The translations under genes were made by a program, and so were the position numbers. This document shows positions 15,517 through 23,038 of a stretch of DNA of 64,000 bases, in pieces. Numbering within the stretch: the first letter of the stretch is position 1; every line of letters starts with the position of its first letter. The notes beneath the pieces are model-generated. The model was not told the DNA's origin and did not search any database. It saw only the letters and a list, made by a program, of their open reading frames with translations. Origin of the DNA: an uncultured Collinsella sp. (GTDB lineage Bacteria; Actinomycetota; Coriobacteriia; Coriobacteriales; Coriobacteriaceae); NCBI GenBank assembly GCA_937989875.1, contig CALKBO010000029.1, positions 1-64,000 on the forward strand, given 5' to 3'.

Positions 15517-16294
15517 CGCGCTGCTTGAGCGCTTGGTGGCCCCGCCTGTGCGTGCCACGCAGGAGCGTTACCGCCACGAGCTCAAATATCTCATTAACGA
15601 GGGCGAGCACGCTGCGCTTGCCTGTCGCATGGCGCCGGTTTTTAAGCTGGACAAGCATGCGCGGGCGGGCGGTTACACCATTCGCAGCCTGTACTTTGAC
15701 GACTACTGCAACTCGGCCTACGAGGAAAAAGACGCCGGCATTCTCATGCGCAAAAAGTATCGCGTGCGCATCTATAACGGCAGCGACAAGGTGATTAAGC
15801 TCGAGCGCAAAAAGAAGTACGGCAGCTGGATTTACAAGGAGGACGCGCCGCTCACGCGTGGCGAGTTTGAGCAGATTCTGGCTGGCGACTACGACTTTTT
15901 GCTGAGGAGTCCTTATCCGCTCTGTCGCGAGTTCTACATCGAGTGCATCTGCAATATGATGCGCCCGCGGACCATCGTGGACTACGAGCGCGAGCCGTGG
16001 GTGATGGATGAGGGCACCGTGCGCATCACGTTTGACATGAACGTGCGTGCCGCGGTGGGAAGCTTCGATATCTTTGACGCGACGCTGCCCGCGCTGCCGG
16101 TCCTGGAGCCCGGCAAGCAGGTGATGGAGGTCAAGTTTACGGAGTTTTGCCCGCAGCTGGTGCGCGATATGGTGCCGCCGGGAGCGGCCGAGCTTACGGC
16201 GGTCTCCAAGTACTGCCTGTGTTACGAAAAGACCGCCTACCTTCGCGGATTTAATTACTGGGAATCGGATTTTGAGAACCGAGGGGATATTTAG
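15503..16294 (+). CDS. VTC-domain protein (polyphosphate polymerase-like)
   Basis: This 263-residue protein contains the VTC catalytic core (PF09359), a triphosphate-tunnel fold. Seen are ERYRHELKYLI at ~21, YTIRSLYFDDY, RKKYRVRIYNG, the basic strand VIKLERKKKYGSWIYK, and the late acidic/Lys strand QVMEVKFTEF. In yeast Vtc4 this domain makes polyphosphate from ATP; bacterial members are often encoded beside CotH and DUF4956 genes. It overlaps the CotH frame by 14 bases and is followed after three bases by DUF4956. The substrate here is unknown. Confidence 0.85.
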   Translation: MRRASALLERLVAPPVRATQERYRHELKYLINEGEHAALACRMAPVFKLDKHARAGGYTIRSLYFDDYCNSAYEEKDAGILMRKKYRVRIYNGSDKVIKLERKKKYGSWIYKEDAPLTRGEFEQILAGDYDFLLRSPYPLCREFYIECICNMMRPRTIVDYEREPWVMDEGTVRITFDMNVRAAVGSFDIFDATLPALPVLEPGKQVMEVKFTEFCPQLVRDMVPPGAAELTAVSKYCLCYEKTAYLRGFNYWESDFENRGDI

Positions 16295-16297
16295 ACC

Positions 16298-16963
16298 ATG
16301 AGCACCAGGGACTTTTTTAAGAACTCCGTCTTGGAGGCGTTTGGCCAGGTCGACCCCGCCAAGATTGGCCTTTCGCTGCTCGTGGCGCTCGCCATGGGCA
16401 TCCTGATCTACTACGTGTACAAGCGCTTTTTTACCGGCGTGGTGTATTCGCGCAGCTTTGCCGTGACGCTCGTGGGCATGTGTGTGCTCACCTGCATGGT
16501 CACGCTCGCGATCTCGACGAACGTTGTCATCTCGCTCGGTATGGTCGGTGCTCTGTCCATCGTCCGCTATCGTACAGCGGTCAAGGACCCTCTCGACTTG
16601 CTGTACCTGTTTTGGGCCATTACCACGGGCATTACGGCGGGTGCCGGCATGTATGCGCTCGTGGGGCTCACGGCAGTGGTGATCGTGGCCATGATCGCCG
16701 GCTTTGCGAGCCACCAGGACAAGGCGCGCGTGTACATGATGGTCATCCACTACACGGGTCAGACCACCGGCGACGATATCGTGCGTGCCTTTGGCCGCAC
16801 CAAGTTCACCGTTAAGTCCAAGACCATGCGCGGCGACAAAGTCGAGATGGCCGTGGAGGTATTCTCGGACGGCGTGGACATGCCCTATGCCGACGCGATT
16901 CGCACGCTCGATGGCGTTGAGGACCTGACCCTCATCCAGTACAACGGCGAGTATCATGGATAA
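16298..16963 (+). CDS. DUF4956 membrane protein
   Basis: A 221-residue protein with an N-terminal tail and about four membrane helices (23-140). The highly conserved loop ISLGMVGALSIVRYRTAVKDPLD is typical of DUF4956 (PF16316). A ~70-residue cytosolic domain follows (DDIVRAFGRTKFTVKSKTMRGDKVEMAVEVF). It is the last gene of the pel-associated operon and the usual neighbour of VTC-domain genes. It may be the membrane channel or anchor for the VTC product; no member's function is established to my knowledge. Confidence 0.85.
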   Translation: MSTRDFFKNSVLEAFGQVDPAKIGLSLLVALAMGILIYYVYKRFFTGVVYSRSFAVTLVGMCVLTCMVTLAISTNVVISLGMVGALSIVRYRTAVKDPLDLLYLFWAITTGITAGAGMYALVGLTAVVIVAMIAGFASHQDKARVYMMVIHYTGQTTGDDIVRAFGRTKFTVKSKTMRGDKVEMAVEVFSDGVDMPYADAIRTLDGVEDLTLIQYNGEYHG

Positions 16964-17030
16964 CTATGTTCCGGTGTTCTAACGAACGCCGGACCGCTCG
17001 ACGCTGCGCGGCCATCTGCCGGGCGATCTG

Positions 17031-17085
17031 CCGCTCAAACCGTCGCTCGCGTACATGAAGTACGCTTCGCTCCTCTTTCGCGGCA
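17031..17085. repeat. 55-bp intergenic palindromic repeat, copy 1
   Basis: It closely matches 24577-24630: CCG-TCAAACCGTCGCTCGC, GTAC, AAGTACGC, TCGCTCCTCTTTC, CGGCA are shared in order. The centre folds as GCGTAC/GTACGC. It occupies most of the gap after the pel operon; the rest of 16964-17170 holds nothing else I recognise. Confidence 0.75.
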
Positions 17086-17171
17086 CCTCGCCACGGCAGC
17101 TGCCCGCTCGCTGACGTTTGCTCGACCTGGGTGATATTGATTTATCCGAAGCGCCGTCACGGGTATCATGG

Positions 17172-17185
17172 TGAAAGCGATTTCA
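17172..17185. promoter_or_regulatory. LacI-type operator upstream of the sucrose regulator
   Basis: TGAAAGCGATTTCA matches the two sites before the PTS gene (consensus TGAAARCGATTNCA). It lies 16 bases before the GTG start of the regulator, which implies autoregulation. Confidence 0.65.
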
Positions 17186-17200
17186 ATGACAGGGGTGCTC

Positions 17201-18181
17201 GTGGTAAAGATGAAAGATGTGGCCGAGTTGGCTGGCGTTTCGAGCGCCGCGGTCTCGCGCTACCTCAACGGTGGATATATCTCGGCGGACAAGGCCGAGC
17301 GCATTAAGCAGGCGATTGAGCTGACCGGATACGTGCGATCTAGTCAGGCTCGCGCGCTGCGCACCGGTTCCACCAAGCTCATCGGCGTCATCGTGCCTAA
17401 GATTAACTCGGAATCCGTGAGCCGCATTACCGCCGGTATTGGCCAGGTGCTCGGTCGCCGTGGCTACCAGATGCTGCTCGCGAATACTGATAACGTGGCC
17501 GAGCGTGAGCTCGAGTATCTCGACCTGTTCCAGAACCACCCGGTCGATGGCATCGTGCTCGTGGCGACCATGATCACCGACGAACATCGTGCGGCCATTG
17601 CGTCTTGCCGTGTGCCCATTGTGCTGATCGGTCAAAACGTCGAGGGCGCGGCTTGCGTCTACCATGACGATTACGAGGCCGCCTTTGAGCTGGGCCAGGC
17701 GCTCGCGAAGCATGTTGAGGGCAAGATTGCCTATATCGGTGTTACCGAGGAAGACCGTGCCGCCGGTTACGACCGTCGTCGTGGTTTTGAAGCGGGCTTA
17801 CGCGCCGCGGGTGTTGCGCTCGATCCCGAGCTGATTCGCCGCGGGTCCTTTACCCTCGATTCCGGCTATCGTGCGTCGCGCGAGCTGCTGGGCGAAGTGC
17901 CCGATGTTTCGTTTATCGCCTGCGCGACCGACACCATGGCGGCGGGCGCCTTGCGCGCGCTTGACGAGGTGCGCGGTATGGGCGAGGGTATACACCGCGT
18001 GAGTGGTTTTGGCGACAACGCGTTTTTGCGCGCGCTGACGGGCGGCATTCCCACCGTGCATTATGGCTACCTGACCAGTGGCGTCGAGGCGACCAATATG
18101 TTGCTCAACACGCTCGATGGCGTGGAGGGGGAGAGCGGTCTCAAGACGCTCAAGCTCGGCCATCAGCTTATGAATGTCTAG
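17201..18181 (+). CDS. LacI-family repressor of the sucrose operon
   Basis: A 326-residue regulator. The N-terminal HTH (MKDVAELAGVSSAAVSRYLN) ends in the hinge helix SSQARALRTGSTK, followed by a periplasmic-binding-protein-like ligand domain (IGVIVPKINSESVSRITAGI to GFGDNAFLRAL). GTG 17201 is chosen because AGGGG lies at 17191-17195; ATG 17168 would put the operator inside the gene. The gene directly precedes the sucrose PTS and hydrolase genes on the same strand, and the three nearby 14-bp sites fit it. It is probably ScrR-like, with sucrose-6-phosphate or fructose as inducer; CcpA-like binding to the same cre-like sites is also possible. Confidence 0.85.
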   Translation: MVKMKDVAELAGVSSAAVSRYLNGGYISADKAERIKQAIELTGYVRSSQARALRTGSTKLIGVIVPKINSESVSRITAGIGQVLGRRGYQMLLANTDNVAERELEYLDLFQNHPVDGIVLVATMITDEHRAAIASCRVPIVLIGQNVEGAACVYHDDYEAAFELGQALAKHVEGKIAYIGVTEEDRAAGYDRRRGFEAGLRAAGVALDPELIRRGSFTLDSGYRASRELLGEVPDVSFIACATDTMAAGALRALDEVRGMGEGIHRVSGFGDNAFLRALTGGIPTVHYGYLTSGVEATNMLLNTLDGVEGESGLKTLKLGHQLMNV

Positions 18182-18269
18182 GCTCTGAGCACATCTGCCC
18201 GCCCCTGAGTCGCCTGTTTTTGCCTTATAACTACCTTTCGCCGGCTTATTCCTACCGTTCACCCTACTA

Positions 18270-18309
18270 TGAAAACGATTGCAGACATATGAAACTGAAA
18301 ACGATTACA
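18270..18309. promoter_or_regulatory. Tandem LacI/cre-type operators before the sucrose PTS gene
   Basis: TGAAAACGATTGCA (18270-18283) and TGAAAACGATTACA (18296-18309) are 26 bases apart centre to centre. They are 57-96 bases upstream of the PTS start codon and share the consensus seen before the lacI gene. Confidence 0.75.
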
Positions 18310-18365
18310 GTGTAAGTGTCAAAGCTTGCCGGGTGCAGATGTGCCCGTTGGAGGAAAGGGAAGTC

Positions 18366-19766
18366 ATGGACTACCGCAAATCAGCCCAAGAGGTGCTCGA
18401 CAATATCGGTGGCGCCGACAACGTCGTCTCTGCCGCGCATTGCGCCACGCGTTTGCGCCTGGTGATTGCCGATAACGCGAAGGTTAACAAGGAGGCCCTC
18501 GAGAATATCGACGGCGCCAAGGGCGTCTTTGAGGCTCAGGGCCAGCTCCAGATTATTTTTGGCACCGGCACCGTCAACAAGGTCTACGAAGAGTTCATTG
18601 CGCTCAGCGGAGTCGAGGCTGCCACCAAGGCCGAGGTCAAGGAGGCCGCGGCACAGCAGCAGAACATCTTTATGCGTGCCATTAAGGTGCTCGGCGACGT
18701 CTTTGTCCCCATCATCCCCGCCATCGTGGCTTCGGGTCTGCTGCTGGGCATTATGAGCGCCCTCAACTTTATGGCCTCCAACGGCTTTATCGCGCTCGAC
18801 ACCAATAACTTTATTTACAAGATTGCCGACCTGGTCTCGGGCACGTCCTTTGGCATTCTGCAGATCCTGATCGGCTATTCCGCCGCCAAGGCCTTTGGCG
18901 CCAACCCGTATCTGGGTGCCGTCGTCGGCGGTGCGTTCATTAACTCCTCGCTGCAGAGCGCCTACACGGTTGCCTCCGAGGGCGTACAGACCATGGTTAC
19001 CGTCATTCCCGGTGTGTACAGCTTTGAGTGGGTCGGCTATCAGGGCCATGTGATCCCCATCGTTATCGCCTGTGCCATTCTGGCCTTCCTCGAGAAGCGC
19101 CTGCACAAGATCGTTCCCGAGATGTTCGACCTCTTTGTGACCCCGCTCGTCTCGGTGTTCGTGACCGTGCTCGTGACGCTCGTTGCCGTCGGCCCCATCT
19201 TCGTGTGGGCCGAGAACGCCATCCTCGGTCTGATCCAGGCCCTGCTGACCCTGCCCTTCGGCATCGGTTCCTTTATCGTCGGCCTGTTCTATGCTCCCAC
19301 GGTCGTTACCGGTATCCACCAGATGTACACCGCCATCGACCTCGGCCAGCTCGCCCAGTACGGCGTGACCTATTGGCTGCCCATCGCCAGTGCCGCCAAC
19401 ATCGCCCAGGGTGGCGCCGCACTCGCCGTTGCCTTTAAGACCCGCGATGCCAAGATCAAGGGTCTGGCGCTTCCTTCGGCCCTGTCCGCCTTCATGGGCA
19501 TTACCGAGCCTGCCATCTTTGGTGTGAACCTGCGCTTCTTTAAGCCCTTCATCGCCGGCTGCATCGGCGGTGGCTGCGGCGCCCTGGTCTGCGCGCTTAC
19601 CTCGCTTGCCGCTTCCGGCACGGGCGTTACCGGCATCTTCGGTATCTTGCTGTGCCTAGCCCAGCCCGTGCAGTACGCGATCATGTTTGCGGTCGCCGCG
19701 CTGGTTTCCTTTGGCGTCTCGTTTGTCCTGTACAAGGACGAGCCCAAGTCTTCCGAGCAGGCCTAA
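18366..19766 (+). CDS. scrA: PTS sucrose-type EIIBC permease
   Basis: This 466-residue protein has an EIIB domain (1-~90) with the phosphorylated cysteine in SAAHCATRLRL (C26), then a linker and the ten-helix EIIC domain of the glucose/sucrose family. The permease includes GAFINSSLQSAYTV, TGIHQMYTAIDL and GITEPAIFGVNLRF. No EIIA domain is fused, so IIA must come from elsewhere. It imports sucrose as sucrose-6-phosphate, matching the GH32 hydrolase gene 106 bases downstream. ATG 18366 has GAGGAAAGGGA upstream; extended starts run into the operators. Trehalose-type specificity is an alternative made unlikely by the neighbour. Confidence 0.88.
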   Translation: MDYRKSAQEVLDNIGGADNVVSAAHCATRLRLVIADNAKVNKEALENIDGAKGVFEAQGQLQIIFGTGTVNKVYEEFIALSGVEAATKAEVKEAAAQQQNIFMRAIKVLGDVFVPIIPAIVASGLLLGIMSALNFMASNGFIALDTNNFIYKIADLVSGTSFGILQILIGYSAAKAFGANPYLGAVVGGAFINSSLQSAYTVASEGVQTMVTVIPGVYSFEWVGYQGHVIPIVIACAILAFLEKRLHKIVPEMFDLFVTPLVSVFVTVLVTLVAVGPIFVWAENAILGLIQALLTLPFGIGSFIVGLFYAPTVVTGIHQMYTAIDLGQLAQYGVTYWLPIASAANIAQGGAALAVAFKTRDAKIKGLALPSALSAFMGITEPAIFGVNLRFFKPFIAGCIGGGCGALVCALTSLAASGTGVTGIFGILLCLAQPVQYAIMFAVAALVSFGVSFVLYKDEPKSSEQA

Positions 19767-19785
19767 GAGCTTTTGTTTGAGGGGT

Positions 19786-19810
19786 GCCCGCGGGTTGTAT
19801 GCTCGCGGGC
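19786..19810 (+). terminator. Stem-loop after the PTS gene (weak terminator)
   Basis: GCCCGCG (19786-19792) pairs with CGCGGGC (19804-19810). Only three T follow a G, so read-through to scrB is likely and the hairpin may tune expression. Confidence 0.45.
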
Positions 19811-19872
19811 GTTTCCCGTATCTGGTGCCGATTTCTGGTGCCTTGTTACTTTCGATCCGTTAGGACTTTGAT

Positions 19873-21411
19873 ATGTCTAATGCCCTTGGTCGCGATCTTG
19901 CAAAGCTAGTCGCCGCTGTTGACGCCGCCGCCTCTGAGTGCGGTCATGGCGCGTATGGCCAGCGCTTCCACATTATGCCGCCGGCGGGCTGGCTCAACGA
20001 CCCCAACGGTCTTTGCCAGGCGGGCGGCGTGTTCCACGCTTATTTTCAATATGCGCCGTTTGCTGTTGAGGGTGGCGTTAAGGTCTGGGGTCATGCGACG
20101 AGTCGCGATCTTATGACGTGGGACTACGTTGGCGCCCCGCTGCTGCCCGACGAGCCGTTCGATTGCCATGGCGTGTATTCGGGCTCCGCGCTTGCCGAGG
20201 ACGGCCGCATTCGCGTACTGTACACAGGCAACGTTAAGCTTTCCGATGCAGACGGCACGTACGACTACGTCAATACCGGCCGCCGCGCCGATACCGTCTA
20301 TGTCGAGAGCGTTGATGGCTTTGCCGGTCGTGAGTTCAGCCAAAAGCGCGTGGTGCTGGCGTCCGAGGATTATCCCGAGGATTTGACTTGCCATGTGCGC
20401 GATCCCAAGGCGTGGCGTGACACGGACGGGCGTTATCACATGGTGCTGGGCGCGCGTCGTCGCGTGGATGGTCCGCATGTCGATAGTCGATTTTGCGCCA
20501 TGCACGGCGAGGGTGCCGGGCGCGATGTGGGCGAGATCCTGGTGTATGGCTCGGCCGATATGCTGAGTTGGGAGCTCGAGAGCCGCGTGTCTACGCCCGA
20601 GCGTTTTGGCTTTATGTGGGAGTGCCCCGGCTACATCGAGCTCGATTCGAATGGCGATACGGCGGCGTTTCTGTCGTTCTCGCCTCAGGGTCTTGAGGGC
20701 GGCCGTTGGGACCGCGGCAACGTATACGCTGCTGGCTACATGCCTGTAACGGGCGACATTACCGGTGGTGACGGTGCCTATGAGCTGGGTGAGTTCCGCC
20801 TGTGGGACGCCGGTTTTGACTTCTATGCTCCGCAGGAGTTTACGTCCGAGGACGGTCGCCATATTCTAATCGGCTGGATGGGCATGCCCGATGAGCCGAC
20901 CTATGGCAACGCACCCACCGTGGTGTGCGGCTGGCAGCACTGCATGACGGTGCCGCGTGAGCTTACAGCCGGTGCCGGCGGCGTGGTGCTGCAGCTGCCG
21001 GTGCGCGAGATCGAGCACCATTATGCCTCGGTGCGTGTGGGGGAGGGCTCGTTGGAGGTTGCCGGCGATACCTGCTTTGACGTTGTTGTCGACGGTGTCG
21101 ACGGCGCATTTACCGCGATCGTTGATGGCGAGCTGAAGCTGGCGTTTGTGCCCGCCGAGGGCGAGCTGCCCGCGCGCTTTGAGATGCGATTTACCGATGA
21201 GGGTCGCGCTTCTGCCGGCTGCGGTCGCACCGTGCGTTGGGAGCCCGTCGAGGAGGTTCGTAACGTGCGCATTGTCGGCGATGTCTCGTCGGTCGAGGTG
21301 TTTGTGAACGATGGCGCGCTCGTGTTCTCGACGCGCATCTATCCTGAGGCCTATGGCGTGACCGTTGACGCCCCGGGTGCGAGCGTGACCTATCACACGC
21401 TCAAGATCTAG
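19873..21411 (+). CDS. scrB: Sucrose-6-phosphate hydrolase (GH32)
   Basis: This 512-residue enzyme shows the GH32 signatures in order: WLNDPNG with the nucleophile Asp (D43), the FQYAPF strand, VYSGSAL, VRDPKAW (transition-state Asp), and WECPGY with the acid/base Glu. A beta-sandwich C-terminal domain follows (~380-512; YHTLKI end). It splits sucrose-6-phosphate into glucose-6-phosphate and fructose in the cytosol; no signal peptide is present. Its place after the LacI and PTS genes supports this over fructan or invertase roles. ATG 19873 is preceded by TAGGA. Confidence 0.92.
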   Translation: MSNALGRDLAKLVAAVDAAASECGHGAYGQRFHIMPPAGWLNDPNGLCQAGGVFHAYFQYAPFAVEGGVKVWGHATSRDLMTWDYVGAPLLPDEPFDCHGVYSGSALAEDGRIRVLYTGNVKLSDADGTYDYVNTGRRADTVYVESVDGFAGREFSQKRVVLASEDYPEDLTCHVRDPKAWRDTDGRYHMVLGARRRVDGPHVDSRFCAMHGEGAGRDVGEILVYGSADMLSWELESRVSTPERFGFMWECPGYIELDSNGDTAAFLSFSPQGLEGGRWDRGNVYAAGYMPVTGDITGGDGAYELGEFRLWDAGFDFYAPQEFTSEDGRHILIGWMGMPDEPTYGNAPTVVCGWQHCMTVPRELTAGAGGVVLQLPVREIEHHYASVRVGEGSLEVAGDTCFDVVVDGVDGAFTAIVDGELKLAFVPAEGELPARFEMRFTDEGRASAGCGRTVRWEPVEEVRNVRIVGDVSSVEVFVNDGALVFSTRIYPEAYGVTVDAPGASVTYHTLKI

Positions 21412-21449
21412 GCGATTCGTCGCATATCGGCGCTATACTGCAGCCGTTG

Positions 21450-21485
21450 CCCACGATGCGGGGAACACCCGCATCGTGGGTTTTT
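21450..21485 (+). terminator. Strong terminator after scrB
   Basis: Perfect 13-bp arms (21450-21462 and 21468-21480; CCCACGATGCGGG) with loop GAACA, followed by five T. Confidence 0.9.
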
Positions 21486-21506
21486 GTTTTGAAGGGACGG
21501 TGCCGT

Positions 21507-22511
21507 GTGGATGTGCAGCAGCTAGAAGAGACTTGGGCTTTGAGGGCCGGCGCGCGTGAGGCGCGGTTGCTTGCGGCCCCGCATGTGCCGGCAGCGCTGT
21601 CGCAGCTGGGGATCGTGCGTCCTGGTGACCGCCTGGTTGCGTTTGCCGATGACTTTGCCGATGCGTTTGCGAGCGGCTTTGATGCCTGCGACGTGGCTAT
21701 GGTGGGTGAGCCGTCGGTTGCAGCGTTTGTCGCCGCGTCCGAGAACTTTGATGCTTCGTTTGATGCCGAGGGGCCGCACCTGTGGTGGTTTGTCAACTCC
21801 ATCGGCGGGTTTGGTCTGCGCGTGCCCGATCTTCGCGCCCTGGGTCGCGCGGCTCGCGATGCCCGCGCGCTGTTGGTTGTGGACAACACCGTGGCGTCGG
21901 CTTTTGGCTGCGATCCGCTGCGGCTGGGTGCTGCGCTGTCGCTCGAGGCGCTCGATCGCGTGTGCGCCGGCAAAGCTCCACGCAAGCTCGTTGCCGCTTC
22001 GGTGGCGCGCTCGCAGCTCAAGCGCCATCGCGTGGATGCTGCTGCCGAGTGCGCGCATGCGTTGTTTGCGGGCTGCGGTGCTTTGGCGCTCGACCTTTCT
22101 ACCGAGGAGGCCGGTGCGCTGGAGCGCGGGCTGGACTCGCTCAATACCCGCATGCAGGCACACTTCGACCGCGCCCGTGCGCTGGCCGAGTATCTGGCCG
22201 CCAACGAGATGATGCGCAACGTGCGCTATCCCGGACTGAGCTCGCATCCCGACCATGTGGTTGCAACGGGAATCCTCGAGCACGGCTTTGGCCCGGCAGT
22301 TGAATTTGATCTTATCGAGCTAAGCGCAGGGGAGCTGTTCGATGCTTTGTCGGGGGAGTTCCGCACATCGCCCGCCGGCGGCGCAGCGACGCGCCTTTCG
22401 GCCCCACGCGGCAAGCAGGGGAGCACCATCCGCCTCTTCGCCGGCACCGACGACCCCCTGGTCGTAGCGTCCGCCCTAGACAACGCCCTTCGTAAATTAG
22501 CTACTTTTTAA
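21507..22511 (+). CDS. Divergent Cys/Met-metabolism PLP-fold protein
   Basis: A 334-residue protein aligned by eye with cystathionine gamma-synthase/lyase enzymes (PF01053). It has ALLVVDNTVASAFGCDPLRLGA (the Asp that holds the PLP ring), a later NVRYPGLSSHPDHVVA, and a final STIRLFAGTDDPLVVASAL. The usual lysine segment SxTKYxxGHSD is not recognisable; the corresponding region reads LDRVCAGKAPRKLVAAS, in which K may or may not replace it. The sequence is Ala-rich and shorter than the ~380 residues normal for active enzymes. GTG 21507 follows AAGGGA; upstream starts lie in the scrB terminator. It may be a degenerate or repurposed transsulfuration enzyme. Its 3' end overlaps the convergent HTH gene by 11 bases. 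Confidence 0.6.
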   Translation: MDVQQLEETWALRAGAREARLLAAPHVPAALSQLGIVRPGDRLVAFADDFADAFASGFDACDVAMVGEPSVAAFVAASENFDASFDAEGPHLWWFVNSIGGFGLRVPDLRALGRAARDARALLVVDNTVASAFGCDPLRLGAALSLEALDRVCAGKAPRKLVAASVARSQLKRHRVDAAAECAHALFAGCGALALDLSTEEAGALERGLDSLNTRMQAHFDRARALAEYLAANEMMRNVRYPGLSSHPDHVVATGILEHGFGPAVEFDLIELSAGELFDALSGEFRTSPAGGAATRLSAPRGKQGSTIRLFAGTDDPLVVASALDNALRKLATF

Positions 22512-22845
22512 TACTTGCGATGAGGTCGTTTGCTTTGGCGGCGATGACGTTGTTGATGTCGGCCTGCAGCTCCTCGTAGACCGCTATGGCTCGCTTGCCG
22601 GCGGGGGTGAGGGTGGATCCGCGGGCGCCGTCGCGCTCGATGAGCTTGCAGCCCAGCTGGCCTTCGGCCTCGTTTACGATGCGCCAGGCCTTGGAATACG
22701 CCATGCCCATGCTTTTGGCGGCGCGGTTGAGCGAGTGCTCGCGGGCAATCCCCTGCAGCAGCAAGACGCAGCCGTGGCCGAACACGCCCGGCAAATCCTT
22801 GTCGCACGCTTGAATGACCAACTTTGCCGTCGTCTTGTACTCCAT
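22501..22845 (-). CDS. ModE-like winged-helix protein (LysR-type HTH only)
   Basis: This 114-residue protein has the ModE N-terminal pattern: a FGHGCVLLLQGI segment, SLNRAAKSMGMAYSKAWRIVNEAEGQLGCKLIER (the HTH), then GARGSTLTPAGKRAI. It lacks the molybdate-binding TOBE domains, so it may sense something else or act as a DNA-binding stub, as short ModE-like proteins near molybdenum or redox genes do. GTG at 22854 is an alternative start. It reads toward the PLP-fold gene and ends inside its last codons. Confidence 0.75.
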   Translation of the reverse strand: MEYKTTAKLVIQACDKDLPGVFGHGCVLLLQGIAREHSLNRAAKSMGMAYSKAWRIVNEAEGQLGCKLIERDGARGSTLTPAGKRAIAVYEELQADINNVIAAKANDLIASIKK

Positions 22846-22930
22846 ACGCTCCACGTCTTCCCGCTAAAGTGTTTGCTGGGCAAACGCAAAGCCTGCGTCA
22901 AACCCTCGTGTGCTCTTCTTAAATCATGCA

Positions 22931-22959
22931 TTGTAGCAGTCAAAGTGCGTTAAGATACT
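22931..22959 (+). promoter_or_regulatory. Promoter of guaB
   Basis: TTGTAG (22931-22936) and GATACT (22954-22959) have the ideal 17-base spacing. This leaves a ~70-nt leader before guaB in which I see no known riboswitch. Confidence 0.6.
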
Positions 22960-23038
22960 TCCCCAGTATTGGGCGCCCAAGGTTGGGCTGGGTCCTACGA
23001 GGCCTGCAGCCGACCGGTCGCATGGAAAAAGGAGAAAC

